Source: Bacillus massilinigeriensis
Lineage (GTDB): Bacteria > Bacillota > Bacilli > Bacillales > Cytobacillaceae
Direction of reading: 5' to 3'
Assembly: GCF_900111815.1 (NCBI RefSeq)
Contig: NZ_LT630004.1
Span: 2,851,168 to 2,889,860 of the forward strand
Length of the DNA stretch: 38,693 nucleotides
Shown here piece by piece: positions 1 to 8,947 of the stretch. The translations under genes and the position numbers were made by a program. The first letter of the stretch is position 1. Each line of letters starts with the position of its first letter. Below the pieces are notes generated by a model. It saw only the letters and a program-made list of their open reading frames with translations, was not told the origin of the DNA and did no database searches.

Positions 1-942
1 CCTGACACACTCGTACTCTTTAGACGGTAATGTGAGGAAGGCGGACTTATCCTCTTCAAAGAGTTCTGAAATCATCTTCTCCTTCTGGTAATGCTTCCTA
101 TCACGGTCTTTCTCTGCCATAGCCCATAATTCCTTATTTAGCTCGTCCAGGTTGATGACATGAAGTCCTGGGAGGAGGAAATTATTTCTGATATACTTGA
201 CCATTGCTTCCACATGGCCCTTTTCATTTCCACTATTAGGATTGCAGAATTCACACTCGAAACCGTAGTGAAGGACGAAGTTCTGGAACTCGTCCGTTAG
301 TTGCCTTTCACCATTTGGCAAAACTTTCTTAACGGCAGGAGTAAGGTTATCAAACCTAATAGCCTTGGGTACTCCACCCATATGGTGAAATACTCTTTTC
401 ATCCCCTCAAGGAAACACTCCTTATTTTGGGATGGGAAAGCCTGAAAATAAAAGCCGTTACTGGAAGGGAAGGACATTACTAGGAACGGTAATACAATTT
501 CTTCTCCTCCATAGATAAATGGAGCTTCACCAAAATCCACTTGGGCGGTTCCTGGAATGGATTTGAGTGGAAGAGCAGCCTCATCCGTCTCGTTAAGGAA
601 GTCTTTTTTTCTTGTGGAAACATAATCCCTGACCGTTCGGTCGGATCCTTTAAATCCATGATGATCTTTCAATAGTTCCCACATTCTCTTGGCTGTTCTA
701 CGAAACTTCTTTTTCTTTTTCAGATCCTCCCTAATCCATTCATCTAGTATGGCTTTCACTGGATCTAATACAGGTGCTGTTCTTGTCTGTTTCTTTTTAG
801 GCTTTTCGTTGAAATCTTCCAAGTTCGCATACTTCTTAATTGTCCTTGGATCTTTCCCCATTCTTTTAGCTACATTTGCATATCCGCAACCTTTATTGTT
901 AACTTCATGTCTGATATACTTAATCTCGGCCACAGCCAACAT
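1..942 (-). CDS. istA: IS21-family transposase IstA, 3' end cut by window edge
   Basis: Open from an ATG at 942 to the window edge (314 codons, no stop), so the gene continues to the left. The start has an AGGAGG-type ribosome binding site just upstream (about 953-958). The N-terminus is a helix-turn-helix-like DNA-binding region. The DDE catalytic core is visible: Asp136 in QVDFGEAPF, Asp198 in RFDNLTP and Glu245 in GNEKGHVEAMVKYIRNN. This D-D-E spacing and the GNEKGHVE context are characteristic of IS21 IstA, which cuts and joins transposon ends together with the ATPase IstB. The istB gene would lie left of the window. No frameshift is seen in this part, so the element may be intact. Confidence 0.9.
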   Translation of the reverse strand, partial: MLAVAEIKYIRHEVNNKGCGYANVAKRMGKDPRTIKKYANLEDFNEKPKKKQTRTAPVLDPVKAILDEWIREDLKKKKKFRRTAKRMWELLKDHHGFKGSDRTVRDYVSTRKKDFLNETDEAALPLKSIPGTAQVDFGEAPFIYGGEEIVLPFLVMSFPSSNGFYFQAFPSQNKECFLEGMKRVFHHMGGVPKAIRFDNLTPAVKKVLPNGERQLTDEFQNFVLHYGFECEFCNPNSGNEKGHVEAMVKYIRNNFLLPGLHVINLDELNKELWAMAEKDRDRKHYQKEKMISELFEEDKSAFLTLPSKEYECVR

Positions 943-1008
943 CTCCTTAATACCTCCTGCACGTTTTGTACCCAACAGGAAGTGTATGTGTATTTTGGAA
1001 TGTTGACA
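943..1008 (-). mobile_element. Probable terminal region of the IS21-family element
   Basis: The stretch upstream of istA ends with TGTTGACA at 1001-1008, which on the istA strand reads TGTCAACA. IS21 elements normally begin with TG and end with CA, so position 1008 is the most likely outer end. The other end and the target duplication are outside the window, so the boundary is inferred. Confidence 0.45.
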
Positions 1009-1019
1009 AGTGGCTTTTT

Positions 1020-1057
1020 TTAATTTGTGCAGTCCCCTCGGGGCCTGCACAAATTAA
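1020..1057. repeat. Perfect 13-bp inverted repeat with inner C4/G4 stem
   Basis: TTAATTTGTGCAG (1020-1032) is exactly repeated in inverse as CTGCACAAATTAA (1045-1057). The 12-nt loop contains a further CCCC-TC-GGGG stem. No T-run follows on either strand, so it is not a standard intrinsic terminator. It lies 11 nt outside the probable IS21 end and could be an insertion hot spot, a protein-binding palindrome or a remnant of another element. The remainder to about 1190 shows no convincing gene. Confidence 0.6.
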
Positions 1058-1193
1058 ATGCCATAACCTACATTTTTATGATGCCATAAACACAGATGGG
1101 GTTGCGGGAAGCAGAAGAGGACCGGGAAGCGGTGTAAGCCTTATTGCGACCGCAAAATCGTTTTCACAAATATTTCATAAAAAAGCGATAAAT

Positions 1194-1211
1194 GGTACAT
1201 AATTGCGTACC
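1194..1211. promoter_or_regulatory. Small dyad upstream of the leader ORF
   Basis: GGTAC (1194-1198) and GTACC (1207-1211) form a dyad, extended imperfectly by AAAGCG and CGCTTT on its outer sides. It lies about 60 nt before the translated region and could be an operator, but no regulator is suggested by the context. Confidence 0.25.
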
Positions 1212-1269
1212 GCTTTCATCATGAAAAAATGTTACTTTTTTACTATACATCCAAGAAAGGAGAAAGCAG

Positions 1270-1317
1270 ATGGAGAGACAGATTACAGTCCATATTGACG
1301 CCAAAATACATATCTAG
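1270..1317 (+). CDS. Possible 15-aa leader peptide
   Basis: ATG at 1270 is preceded by AAGGAG (1257-1262) at an ideal 7-nt distance and opens a 15-codon frame, MERQITVHIDAKIHI, ending with TAG at 1315-1317. That stop overlaps the AGGAG (1316-1320) serving the next gene at 1329, an arrangement typical of translational coupling. It could be a leader peptide, a tiny protein or a chance frame. Its initiation signal is at least as good as that of the downstream gene. Confidence 0.35.
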   Translation: MERQITVHIDAKIHI

Positions 1318-1328
1318 GAGAGATGGCA

Positions 1329-1571
1329 ATGGACACGAGCAAATATATCGCAAGGGAAGTAACCCGCTGGATCAATCAAAACGGAGACGAAATCGAAGCA
1401 GAGATCTTTCAATACAAAAACCATTACAAAGTCGTCGCAACAATTTGCCAGGAGTTCCCGCCATACAAAGACCTAATCGCTTACGGGAAGGACCAGACCA
1501 AGTTTGGAGCACTTTTCAAAGCGGAAATGGGACTGCAAATGCAGGATTATTATACGGATTGGGATTGCTGA
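1329..1571 (+). CDS. Small conserved-looking hypothetical protein (80 aa)
   Basis: The frame from ATG 1329 encodes an 80-residue soluble protein beginning MDTSKYIAREV. An in-frame ATG at 1323 lies only 2 nt from the AGGAG at 1316-1320. ATG 1329 has a better 8-nt spacing and is preferred. The composition is that of a normal folded protein, rich in acidic and aromatic residues, with no signal peptide, membrane segment or metal motif. I do not recognise the family. A hairpin immediately downstream marks the transcript end. A longer frame in another register (1229-1594) is very rich in Arg and Ser and is probably its shadow. Confidence 0.6.
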   Translation: MDTSKYIAREVTRWINQNGDEIEAEIFQYKNHYKVVATICQEFPPYKDLIAYGKDQTKFGALFKAEMGLQMQDYYTDWDC

Positions 1572-1580
1572 AATTCATGG

Positions 1581-1635
1581 GGAGGCGAAGATAAAGCCTA
1601 TCATATCCGCCGCCTAATAGGCTTTATCTTCCTCC
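1581..1635. terminator. Long hairpin between convergent genes
   Basis: AAGATAAAGCCTAT (1588-1601) pairs perfectly with ATAGGCTTTATCTT (1617-1630). GGAGG and CCTCC can extend the outer stem past a 2-nt bulge. It lies between the stop at 1571 and the convergent stop at 1649, so it probably terminates both transcripts, although the T-tract is poor. Confidence 0.65.
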
Positions 1636-1648
1636 TAATTCATTGGTA

Positions 1649-2893
1649 CTATATTTTTGAACTTAATGTGCCTGACTTTCCTGCTAATGGCCGCACGACA
1701 CCTTCAGCAGCTGGAGCATGGTGGAGAGCCTTACTGATACCTACGGAAATACCGAGCCATTGAATCAAACCAATAGCGAGCATATTCGAAAACATGGATA
1801 TCTCGAAGTTCTGATACACCAGCAACCCTAAAAAGAAACAGGCAGACCACTGGACATAATGGCAATCCAAGTTTACTTGATACGATTTCCAAATAAAATA
1901 CAATAACAAAATAAAAGCAAAGAGGCCTAGAAAGCCGCTTTCGACAAAAACCTGCAAATACTGATTATGTACATGGTAAATGTTAATATGCGGCATATAT
2001 TCCTCTAACGGAATCCCAACTCTATGCCCAAGCAATGGGGAGGTCAGTCCAAAATCAAAAACTTCACCCCAAAACCTTTCTCTACCAGAATAGAGCGGCT
2101 TGTCAGTCAGCCTTAGAAAGAAGTCATTGATAACTGGGGCATATGAAGTCTTAGACAAGTAGACATACACGAACAGAAAGAGGAAATTTCCGCTCAACAC
2201 TAAATAGAATATCTTTGAAAAAATCTTTCTGGAAAAATGTAAGACTATGAATGCCCCTACAATAACTATAAGAGAAAGCCAAACATTACGGGAAGTTGCT
2301 ACAAAAATTAGCAATAGATTAACTAATATTCCAATCAAGAAATACATCTTTACAAAAATAGGATTATTCTGTACATTAACTACTTGAAAATACAGAAGAG
2401 CGAACAGAATGTTAGCAAAAATATTAGGATTATCATAGATTCCGCTATACATGTAAGAAATATTTCCATGGCCAACCCAATGAAAAAGAAAATAAATTAC
2501 AGCAATATTCGCTATATGTCCGAATATATTCAAGTGAGCGGGAGTCCAACTTATTTTCATCACTGCCAGGATGAAAGCAAAAATGCAGAACAGGAAAAAG
2601 AGCTTTTGATTTACTTCGAAGTTACCATAATAAATATGATTGGTTAAATAAATGCCACTTAACAATATAAAACCAATATAGATATACATATAGCTTCCTG
2701 CAAATCCCTTCATCTTCATCATTGCATAGGCAAGAAGAAAAAAAGAAATGTAAAGGGTAGCTTCCATCGTCATTGATGCAGCTCCCTTGTAATGCTGAGG
2801 TCCTGATCTGCCAAGAGTGTTAAATACCAATATAGAAAAGAAGATAAAACTGACAAGTCGGATACTACTTAAATTTAATTTAGTATTTGTCAT
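1649..2893 (-). CDS. O-antigen ligase/polymerase family membrane protein (Wzy_C type)
   Basis: A 414-residue polytopic membrane protein with about ten hydrophobic segments. A large extracytoplasmic loop near residues 260-310 carries the HVHNQYLQVFVESG motif, typical of the WaaL/Wzy_C superfamily, which transfers or polymerises undecaprenyl-linked oligosaccharides outside the membrane. ATG 2893 follows a GGGGAGGA site. It is cut off from the main polysaccharide operon by the decayed stretch at 4.1-5.9 kb but shares its orientation with the uronate epimerase upstream, so it belongs to a surface-polysaccharide locus. Because a second, different polymerase-like gene lies at 9906-11219, this one may be a ligase or a relict of an earlier serotype. 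The sequence alone cannot separate polymerase from ligase. Confidence 0.8.
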   Translation of the reverse strand: MTNTKLNLSSIRLVSFIFFSILVFNTLGRSGPQHYKGAASMTMEATLYISFFLLAYAMMKMKGFAGSYMYIYIGFILLSGIYLTNHIYYGNFEVNQKLFFLFCIFAFILAVMKISWTPAHLNIFGHIANIAVIYFLFHWVGHGNISYMYSGIYDNPNIFANILFALLYFQVVNVQNNPIFVKMYFLIGILVNLLLIFVATSRNVWLSLIVIVGAFIVLHFSRKIFSKIFYLVLSGNFLFLFVYVYLSKTSYAPVINDFFLRLTDKPLYSGRERFWGEVFDFGLTSPLLGHRVGIPLEEYMPHINIYHVHNQYLQVFVESGFLGLFAFILLLYFIWKSYQVNLDCHYVQWSACFFLGLLVYQNFEISMFSNMLAIGLIQWLGISVGISKALHHAPAAEGVVRPLAGKSGTLSSKI

Positions 2894-3059
2894 CGCCTAA
2901 TGTCCTCCCCACAGAATATTCAAACAACAAAAACGAGGAAATATCTTGGTAGAGCAGTTATTTCTAAATAGGTGATTTTCTCAATAACCTTATTAATTGA
3001 ACAAAACACCAAAGCAGCACGTGCAGTACCAGTTCACCCCGTAATTATTACATTCTTCT

Positions 3060-4097
3060 TCACTGTTTTTTATAATACTTGCAATACCAATCGGTAAACT
3101 GCTGCAATCCATCTTCAATAGCAGTCTTTGGCTTAAATCCTACAGCCTCTTCTAATCTTTCTGTGGACGCATACGTTGCAGGAACATCTCCTGGCTTGAT
3201 TGGCTCGAATACTTTCTCAAATACAACTTCCCTATCCAACGATTTACTTAGACACTTTTCTAATGTGGTGATAAAGGTCATAAGTTTTTCCGGATTGCTG
3301 TTACCAATATTATAGACCTTATGTGCGGCATCTCTTCCCCCTGCAGGAGGGTTGCTTAACAGCCGCTCGATTCCTTCTACAATATCATCAATAAACGTAA
3401 AGTCACGATAAAGGTCGTTGGCAAAATCCCCATTATTAAAGATTTTGATTGGGGCACCAGCGAAATACTTATCAGTAAAACCAAAGTAAGCCATATCAGG
3501 ACGCCCCATTGGTCCATATACAGTAAAGAACCGCAATCCTGATGCAGGAATTTTATAAAGATGGCTATACGTATGTGCCATCAGCTCGTTGGATTTCTTC
3601 GTAGCAGCATACAGGGAAACAGGAGTATCAACAAGATCCGTCTCTTCAAAAGGAACCTTTTTATTTGCTCCATAGACAGAGCTGGAAGATGCGTATACTA
3701 AATGTTCCACAGGATTATTCCTGCATGCCTCAAGGATGTTGTAGAAGCCTATCACATTGCTTTGGATATAAGCATCCGGGTTTTCAATAGAATAACGGAC
3801 ACCAGCCTGCGCCGCGAGGTTGACCACGATATTTGGCTTGTATTCTTTAAATAGCGTGTCAATCGCTGCTTTATCTGAAATATCGCCTTCCATAAAAGTG
3901 AATTTTTCAAAAGGCTTCAGTTGCTCTAACCGGGCATGCTTCAGTTTAACATCGTAATACTCATTAAGATTATCAATTCCAATGACTTTACAGCCTTGCT
4001 CGAGTAGTTTCCTAGATAGATAGAAGCCAATAAACCCTGCTGCACCTGTTACGAGGTAGGTTTTAGTATTGTCTAACCGGTTGTAGTCTTTGTTCAA
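3060..4097 (-). CDS. UDP-glucuronate 4-epimerase-like SDR
   Basis: A 345-residue extended short-chain dehydrogenase/reductase. The NAD-binding TGAAGFIG motif is at residues 17-24, a serine-rich SSSSVYG segment at 137-143, and the catalytic Tyr163-x3-Lys167 is in SLYAATKK. The FFTVYGPMGRPDMAYFGFTD region and overall length match the UDP-glucuronate 4-epimerase branch, which interconverts UDP-GlcA and UDP-GalA. It begins with TTG at 4097, behind GAGGAG about 10 nt upstream. The neighbouring dead and live UDP-glucose dehydrogenases make its substrate, which supports uronic acid in the polymer. Confidence 0.85.
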   Translation of the reverse strand: MNKDYNRLDNTKTYLVTGAAGFIGFYLSRKLLEQGCKVIGIDNLNEYYDVKLKHARLEQLKPFEKFTFMEGDISDKAAIDTLFKEYKPNIVVNLAAQAGVRYSIENPDAYIQSNVIGFYNILEACRNNPVEHLVYASSSSVYGANKKVPFEETDLVDTPVSLYAATKKSNELMAHTYSHLYKIPASGLRFFTVYGPMGRPDMAYFGFTDKYFAGAPIKIFNNGDFANDLYRDFTFIDDIVEGIERLLSNPPAGGRDAAHKVYNIGNSNPEKLMTFITTLEKCLSKSLDREVVFEKVFEPIKPGDVPATYASTERLEEAVGFKPKTAIEDGLQQFTDWYCKYYKKQ

Positions 4098-4123
4098 CTG
4101 CTCCTATCTCCTCTGCATCATTA

Positions 4124-4460
4124 TTATTCGATACTTTTCTTCCCACCGAATGGTACTAAACGCCTGCAGCACCCCTTGCATGAACATCATAAATATTACG
4201 GCCATCAAACACCAGCGGTGTTCTCATCAGCTGTTTATAAGCATCTGGGGTGATGGCTTTCACTTCTCCCCATTCGGTAAAGATGAAGCAAACGTTGGCG
4301 TCTCTCAGCGCTGTTTGTGCATTCGATACATAAGTGATAGTACCTTTCTCGTTCTTGCCTTCAGGATAGACTTTATATTTTCAAGAGAAGCAGTCTCTCT
4401 TAAATCATCCGTTCCCGACTTGAAGGTTAAACAAAGAACGTCCGTTTTCGGGATAATAAT
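4124..4460 (-). pseudogene. Remnant of UDP-glucose 6-dehydrogenase C-terminal domain
   Basis: Translation on the minus strand gives recognisable pieces of the UDP-binding domain of a UDP-glucose dehydrogenase. First comes LTFKSGTDDLRETASLENI (family: GLTFKPxTDDxRE). In a different frame follow VYPEGKNEKGTI, DANVCFIFTEWGEVKAITP and LVFDGRNIYD. Then comes AGV-stop-YHSVGRKSIE (family: AGVEYxSIGR). The defects are loss of the N-terminal two thirds, a deletion plus frame change near 4379, and a TAG at 4155-4157 where a Glu codon is expected. It is clearly dead. An intact but sequence-divergent dehydrogenase at 5891-7057 has taken over. Confidence 0.85.
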
Positions 4461-5880
4461 ACTCAAAATACTCTAGATTACTACCATTCACACTTACTGC
4501 TTGGTGCACATTAGCACAGCTAAACCGTACTGGGTTTCTTTTGTTCGAATTGTAATTTTTACCACAGTCTTTTTCCCTCCTCATTATTGACGTCTACTTC
4601 TTGTTAGCTTTTATTTCTGGTCACTTGTCCTCTTCTGACACGAGCTTTACCATGCATGACACCCTGGTAACCAATGAACCAAGCAACTCTTCAAAGGCTT
4701 TTTTCCGTGTTCTTTTTCAAGCGTTATAATCGTATTCAACGTTTTCCTGTAGTTCACTTCACTGTCATCCTGCAGCTGAAAAGTTTTTGAGTATTGCGTT
4801 TTCATCTGTAAGTTTTCCTCTGCCTCTACCTTCCACAAGTTTCATATCTAGCCACTTCTTGTTTTATTCAATGGCCTTAATTCCTGAACATTCTTGCCCA
4901 ACTGTTCAACTAATCAATTGAAGCGAGTCCTTCCGTCATTTCTTCACTTGCCAGTAGCGGAGGTTGCTGAAATCCAAAGATGCTAGTTTCATATTATCTT
5001 CCCCTTTCGCTCTGCACACCGCGTACGCCTTGCACCATCTACTGACTTCTCAAAAGGTGAAAATGCTACCCTGCGTTGGCTGACTAATCGTTATATGAAT
5101 CGTTTCTAGGACATATTAGAAACCAAACTGATTGATTGTCCCAAGTGCGTAAAGCTTCATTTGGTGTATTCTCATACGCACTAACACCTTACTGAAGCCA
5201 GATACAAAACTGCCTCAACCATTTACTGTTCGCAAAGTGATCGATGTGGGAGGCACACAAAGTAAGGAAACGGGACCATCGCAGAAACGACGTATTATTC
5301 ATGATTCATCTCAATCCTTACTAGGAAGGAGAGATCTCTATGCTCGAATGACATGACTTAGGAATTGAGGTTTAAAGAATGGAGGTACTGACTCCAAAAG
5401 ATTTGATAAAGATGGAGGAAATTATTACTGGGCTAGTAATAAAGACCGAATCCCTTTCCCCATAGGATTAAAACTAGAGGTACTAAAAAGTATAAAAGTA
5501 TTTAATAGAATACAAAACTCCTCAACATTACTAAAATGATGGAGGAGTTCATTATTGGTAAAGTGTTTGGCGTCGTCTGGTAAAAACATAGGCGTAGAGC
5601 GGTAAAAAGATGGCATAAGTGGTAAATTCCTTTGGCCTTGAGACTCTTGCCTGGTACATAAATTCCCCATTATCTGTTCATATTCTCACCGCTTATTTCG
5701 AGTCCAGAATGTGACACAGAAACCGTCCCTTGTCTCAATGATGTATTGCGTGCGGGTATATTAATTGCTGATTACGGTGTATTGTTTTTTAAAGAATGTA
5801 ATATAGCTTTTGTCCATTAAATCTAGCAAAAAGTAAAGTAAACTAAACAAATAAGCACATTAAGTTAGAACTGACCCATC
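4461..5880. other. Decayed, non-coding-looking stretch
   Basis: About 1.4 kb with no convincing gene. On the minus strand several frames carry protein-like fragments broken by stops: a start with good SD near 4990 reading MKLASLDFSNLRYWQVKK, and an EELLGSLVTRVSCMVKLVSEED piece near 4640-4710. They look like old gene remnants, but I cannot name the family. Near 5711-5735 is a GTGACACAGAAACCGTCCC-like string, reminiscent of dispersed repeats in bacilli. A weak hairpin (ACTCCTC/GAGGAGT) lies near 5517-5549. The region separates the distal pair of polysaccharide genes from the main operon. Confidence 0.5.
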
Positions 5881-5890
5881 GGGTTATCTA

Positions 5891-7057
5891 CTAATCCCTA
5901 CTAAACAAATCTCTAGTATAAACCTTGTCCTTTACAATACGTAAATCATCAGACAAGCGATTTGCTACAATTACATCTGAAACACTCTTAAACTCTTCAA
6001 AATCATTGATTACTCTAGAATTATAGAATGTCTCTTCATCTAAAGCTGGCTCATAAACAACAACATCAATCCCCTTGGCTTTAATACGCTTCATTACACC
6101 TTGAATAGCTGATTGTCTAAAATTATCTGAGTCCATTTTCATGGTGAGTCTATAGATCCCAACAATTTTGGGTTTTTTATTTATAATCATTTCAGCAACA
6201 TGGTCTTTTCTCGTTCTATTCGCATCAACAATTGCTGTCATTATATTGTTAGGAACATCCGAATAATTGGCTAATAACTGTTTTGTATCTTTAGGAAGGC
6301 AGTAGCCACCATAACCAAAGGAAGGATTATTGTAATGATTCCCTATTCTTGGGTCGAGGCCAACACCTTCAATAATTTGCTGTGTATCTAATCCTCGTAC
6401 CTCGGCATATGAATCGAGTTCGTTAAAAAAAGCGACTCTCATGGCAAGATAGGTATTAGCAAATAATTTAATAGCTTCGGCTTCTGTAGAATGTGTAAAT
6501 AAAACATCTATATTTTGTTTTAAAGCGCCTTCTACTAGTAAATCAGCAAATATCCTAGCTCTTTCGGACTGTTCTCCAACAACAATTCTGGAAGGATAAA
6601 GGTTGTCGTAAAGTGCCTTTCCTTCTCTTAAAAACTCTGGGGAGAAAATAATATTTTCAGTTTCAAACTTTTCTCTTACCTTTTCTGTATAGCCTACTGG
6701 TACTGTTGATTTAATTACCATTATTGCTTCTGAATTAATAGATAATACATTAGCAATAACTGCTTCAACGGTTCTTGTATTAAAATAGTTCTTCTCCGGG
6801 TCATAATTCGTAGGAGTTGAGATAATGACATAATCTGCATCTTTATAGGCTTTATAATTGTCAGTTGTTCCAGTTAATTTTAATTCCTTTGTTGCCAAAT
6901 ATTTTTCAATTTCATTATCTATAATCGGAGATTTTTTATTGTTAATCATATCTACTTTTTCTTGAATAATATCTAGGGCAATGACATCATTATTTTGGGC
7001 TAGTAGTATTGCATTGGATAACCCAACATAGCCTATTCCAGCAATTGTTATTTTCAT
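5891..7057 (-). CDS. ugd: UDP-glucose 6-dehydrogenase (short Ugd type)
   Basis: A 388-residue nucleotide-sugar dehydrogenase, the same length as the short E. coli Ugd type. It has the N-terminal dinucleotide-binding motif GIGYVG (7-12), STPTNYD (80-86), the SPEFLREG substrate loop (139-146) and the catalytic cysteine Cys253 in [12 protein letters not shown]. It oxidises UDP-glucose to UDP-glucuronate with two NAD+ in the cytoplasm. With galU upstream supplying UDP-glucose and the epimerase at 3060-4097 it completes a uronic-acid route. ATG 7057 is preceded by AAGGGG. It is the last intact gene of the main operon and is more AT-rich than the ywq genes. It differs from the remnant at 4124-4460 and so is not a simple duplicate. 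Confidence 0.93.
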   Translation of the reverse strand: MKITIAGIGYVGLSNAILLAQNNDVIALDIIQEKVDMINNKKSPIIDNEIEKYLATKELKLTGTTDNYKAYKDADYVIISTPTNYDPEKNYFNTRTVEAVIANVLSINSEAIMVIKSTVPVGYTEKVREKFETENIIFSPEFLREGKALYDNLYPSRIVVGEQSERARIFADLLVEGALKQNIDVLFTHSTEAEAIKLFANTYLAMRVAFFNELDSYAEVRGLDTQQIIEGVGLDPRIGNHYNNPSFGYGGYCLPKDTKQLLANYSDVPNNIMTAIVDANRTRKDHVAEMIINKKPKIVGIYRLTMKMDSDNFRQSAIQGVMKRIKAKGIDVVVYEPALDEETFYNSRVINDFEEFKSVSDVIVANRLSDDLRIVKDKVYTRDLFSRD

Positions 7058-7580
7058 AATAAAGAAACCCCTTTTACAGTTTTGCTACATAGTTTATATT
7101 TACTAACATATAAATAGTTTACCACCATATAAAGCTAAAACTTTACTATTTCCTATATTTCTAAATTCATTTTACTTAGATTTTTTAAAAAAACACTAGT
7201 GTTGCATTAAGTTAGTTTTACTATTAAAAATGTACAATGAAGTTATTTTGTGCAAATAAAGTCTTTTATAATAGATTAGTCAGCAAGTAACCCATCCAAA
7301 TCTCTAAAATCTGCGTTGTGGAAACCAACGAAGATTTTGCTTCGGAAGATTGAAGGAAAAGCTATTCCTTAGTAATGGGAATTGTCGTTGTTGCACATGT
7401 TTATTTGTAAATAAATTTCCAAATGGATGAAGCCACCTTTGGTTGGGATTTGTTTTTTTGGCTATAACAAAGAAAGATAAATCAACTGAAAATTACACCA
7501 ATATTTATGCGACGCTATTGATAAAAATGGTTAAACAAAATAGCATTTTCCCTATTATTATACGGACTTTTTTCATTGGT
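7058..7580. other. AT-rich intergenic gap inside the polysaccharide operon
   Basis: About 520 bp between the flippase and ugd without a gene I can support. A plus-strand stretch at 7360-7640 reads MGIVVVAHVYL, then after a stop WLGFVFLAITKKDKSTENYT in another frame. This resembles a broken membrane protein (possibly an acyltransferase), but the match is too weak to name. A small CGAAG/CTTCG stem lies near 7330-7350. Confidence 0.4.
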
Positions 7581-8882
7581 TTAGTTTTTACCCACTCTAA
7601 CTTTGTCAAATTTCTTACTTATTTTGAATGTAATTAATATTAAACCTAAATTAAGAAGTGCACCTGATATGCCAAAAAGAGCTATTGCTATCTTATCATT
7701 ATTAAAAAAATAATATCCTATACCTAACAAAACAAGTCTAGTCACTAACATAAAAACAGTATATTTTAATTGAAATGCCTGTGCAGATAACACAGGAAGA
7801 GATTTGACGCTAGGTATATTTATTAATGCAAAAAAAGACCAAAGCGAAATCCATCTTGCGTATTCTCCTGCATCTATCCAGTCTACACCGAATACAAGTC
7901 TAAAAAGCCAAGGACCAAGTATTATTACAATCCCAAACGGGATTATTCCAATAAACGCAAGTATTAGTGTTGCTTTTTTAATTAATCCCGTAACATTTTC
8001 TTTATTATTAGCAGCTTCAGCTACTCTTGGATAAAACACATCTCCAACTGATTTACCAACTAGTTGTGCTGGCATATTTAGAACCGTTTTACAAATTGAA
8101 TAAAAACCTGCAGATGCCGGACCAAAAAAACTAGTTAACATTAAAATTGGTAAACTTTGAGAGAGCGCATTTAAGAATGCTTCCGGAGCTCTAAATACAG
8201 GGAATTCATAATATTTTTTTAAAAGAATTTTTCTGGAATATTGCTTGTTATTAATTTTTAATAGTTTATTTCCTTCCTTTTTCCTCATAAATAACATTAT
8301 TAAAAAGGCTTTAAGCCCATCTTTCAAAGATTGAATAATTACCAATATTGAAGCTAACGGGTAAAAAACACCAATGCATACAATACTTCCTTGAGTTATA
8401 AGAGCTTGTATAAAAGTTACCCTAGCAGAAATTTTGAATTGTTTCATTCGTATAAGCCATTGTTCTGTTACTTGGAGTATTCCTGCAAAGAGGATTGCTA
8501 AAGGAATTAAATATACAAAGCCTCTAATTTCACTTAAATTAAATAAATTTATAATGGTTTGGTTAAACAATAAAAGAATTATAAACATTATCCCTGCAAT
8601 TATCGTAGAAATAGTTAAAGAAAGGTGTATAAGACCCTTTGCCTCTAAATCGCTTTTAGGCAAAACAATAGCAATTGGATATGTGAGAGATGCAATAGGT
8701 ACCAAGATGGCCACAATAGCTATAAATGACCCCATTAAACCATAAGCTTCTGGTCCATATAAACGGGTAGTAATAGGGGAGAGTACCATTGATATAGCTT
8801 GTGCCGCTGCTGTTCCGGTAACCATTACAATCACATTTCGTACAAAAGATTTTTTTAGTATTAACTGAAATTTACTTTTCAT
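7581..8882 (-). CDS. Wzx-like oligosaccharide flippase (MOP superfamily)
   Basis: A 433-residue integral membrane protein with 12 or more predicted transmembrane helices. The N-terminal pattern VTGTAAAQAISMVLSPITTRLYGPEAYG is typical of the polysaccharide-transport/MATE-like superfamily, with FYSICKTVLNMPAQLVGKSVGDVFYPRVAEA in the middle. Such proteins move undecaprenyl-diphosphate-linked repeat units across the membrane for polymerisation by Wzy. ATG 8882 has an AAGGGTG site about 11 nt upstream. It lies just downstream of the TupA-like gene with a gap of about 65 nt, in the same operon. A short plus-strand frame at 7443-7637 overlaps its 3' end and is discounted. Confidence 0.88.
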   Translation of the reverse strand: MKSKFQLILKKSFVRNVIVMVTGTAAAQAISMVLSPITTRLYGPEAYGLMGSFIAIVAILVPIASLTYPIAIVLPKSDLEAKGLIHLSLTISTIIAGIMFIILLLFNQTIINLFNLSEIRGFVYLIPLAILFAGILQVTEQWLIRMKQFKISARVTFIQALITQGSIVCIGVFYPLASILVIIQSLKDGLKAFLIMLFMRKKEGNKLLKINNKQYSRKILLKKYYEFPVFRAPEAFLNALSQSLPILMLTSFFGPASAGFYSICKTVLNMPAQLVGKSVGDVFYPRVAEAANNKENVTGLIKKATLILAFIGIIPFGIVIILGPWLFRLVFGVDWIDAGEYARWISLWSFFALINIPSVKSLPVLSAQAFQLKYTVFMLVTRLVLLGIGYYFFNNDKIAIALFGISGALLNLGLILITFKISKKFDKVRVGKN

Positions 8883-8947
8883 ATTTGTCTTAACACCCTT
8901 GTAAAACTGTTATTAGTAATTAATGAAATTTAGATTTTGCTAAATAA

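Noticed and set aside
1020-1057. Intrinsic terminator
   Set aside because: The stem is strong but no T-run follows on either strand in the right place.
689-1202. Plus-strand frames over and beside istA
   Set aside because: The first is a hydrophobic shadow of the istA reverse strand. The second runs through the palindrome and has no SD.
4090-4476. 128-aa plus-strand frame
   Set aside because: It is the antisense of the UDP-glucose dehydrogenase remnant, whose motifs are clear on the minus strand.
4647-5670. Minus-strand frames of 63 and 81 residues in the decayed region
   Set aside because: No recognisable family or initiation signal. Neighbouring frames carry equally protein-like fragments, so they are probably debris.
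7443-7637. 64-aa plus-strand frame
   Set aside because: Overlaps the 3' end of the flippase gene, has no SD, and could at most be part of a broken gene.
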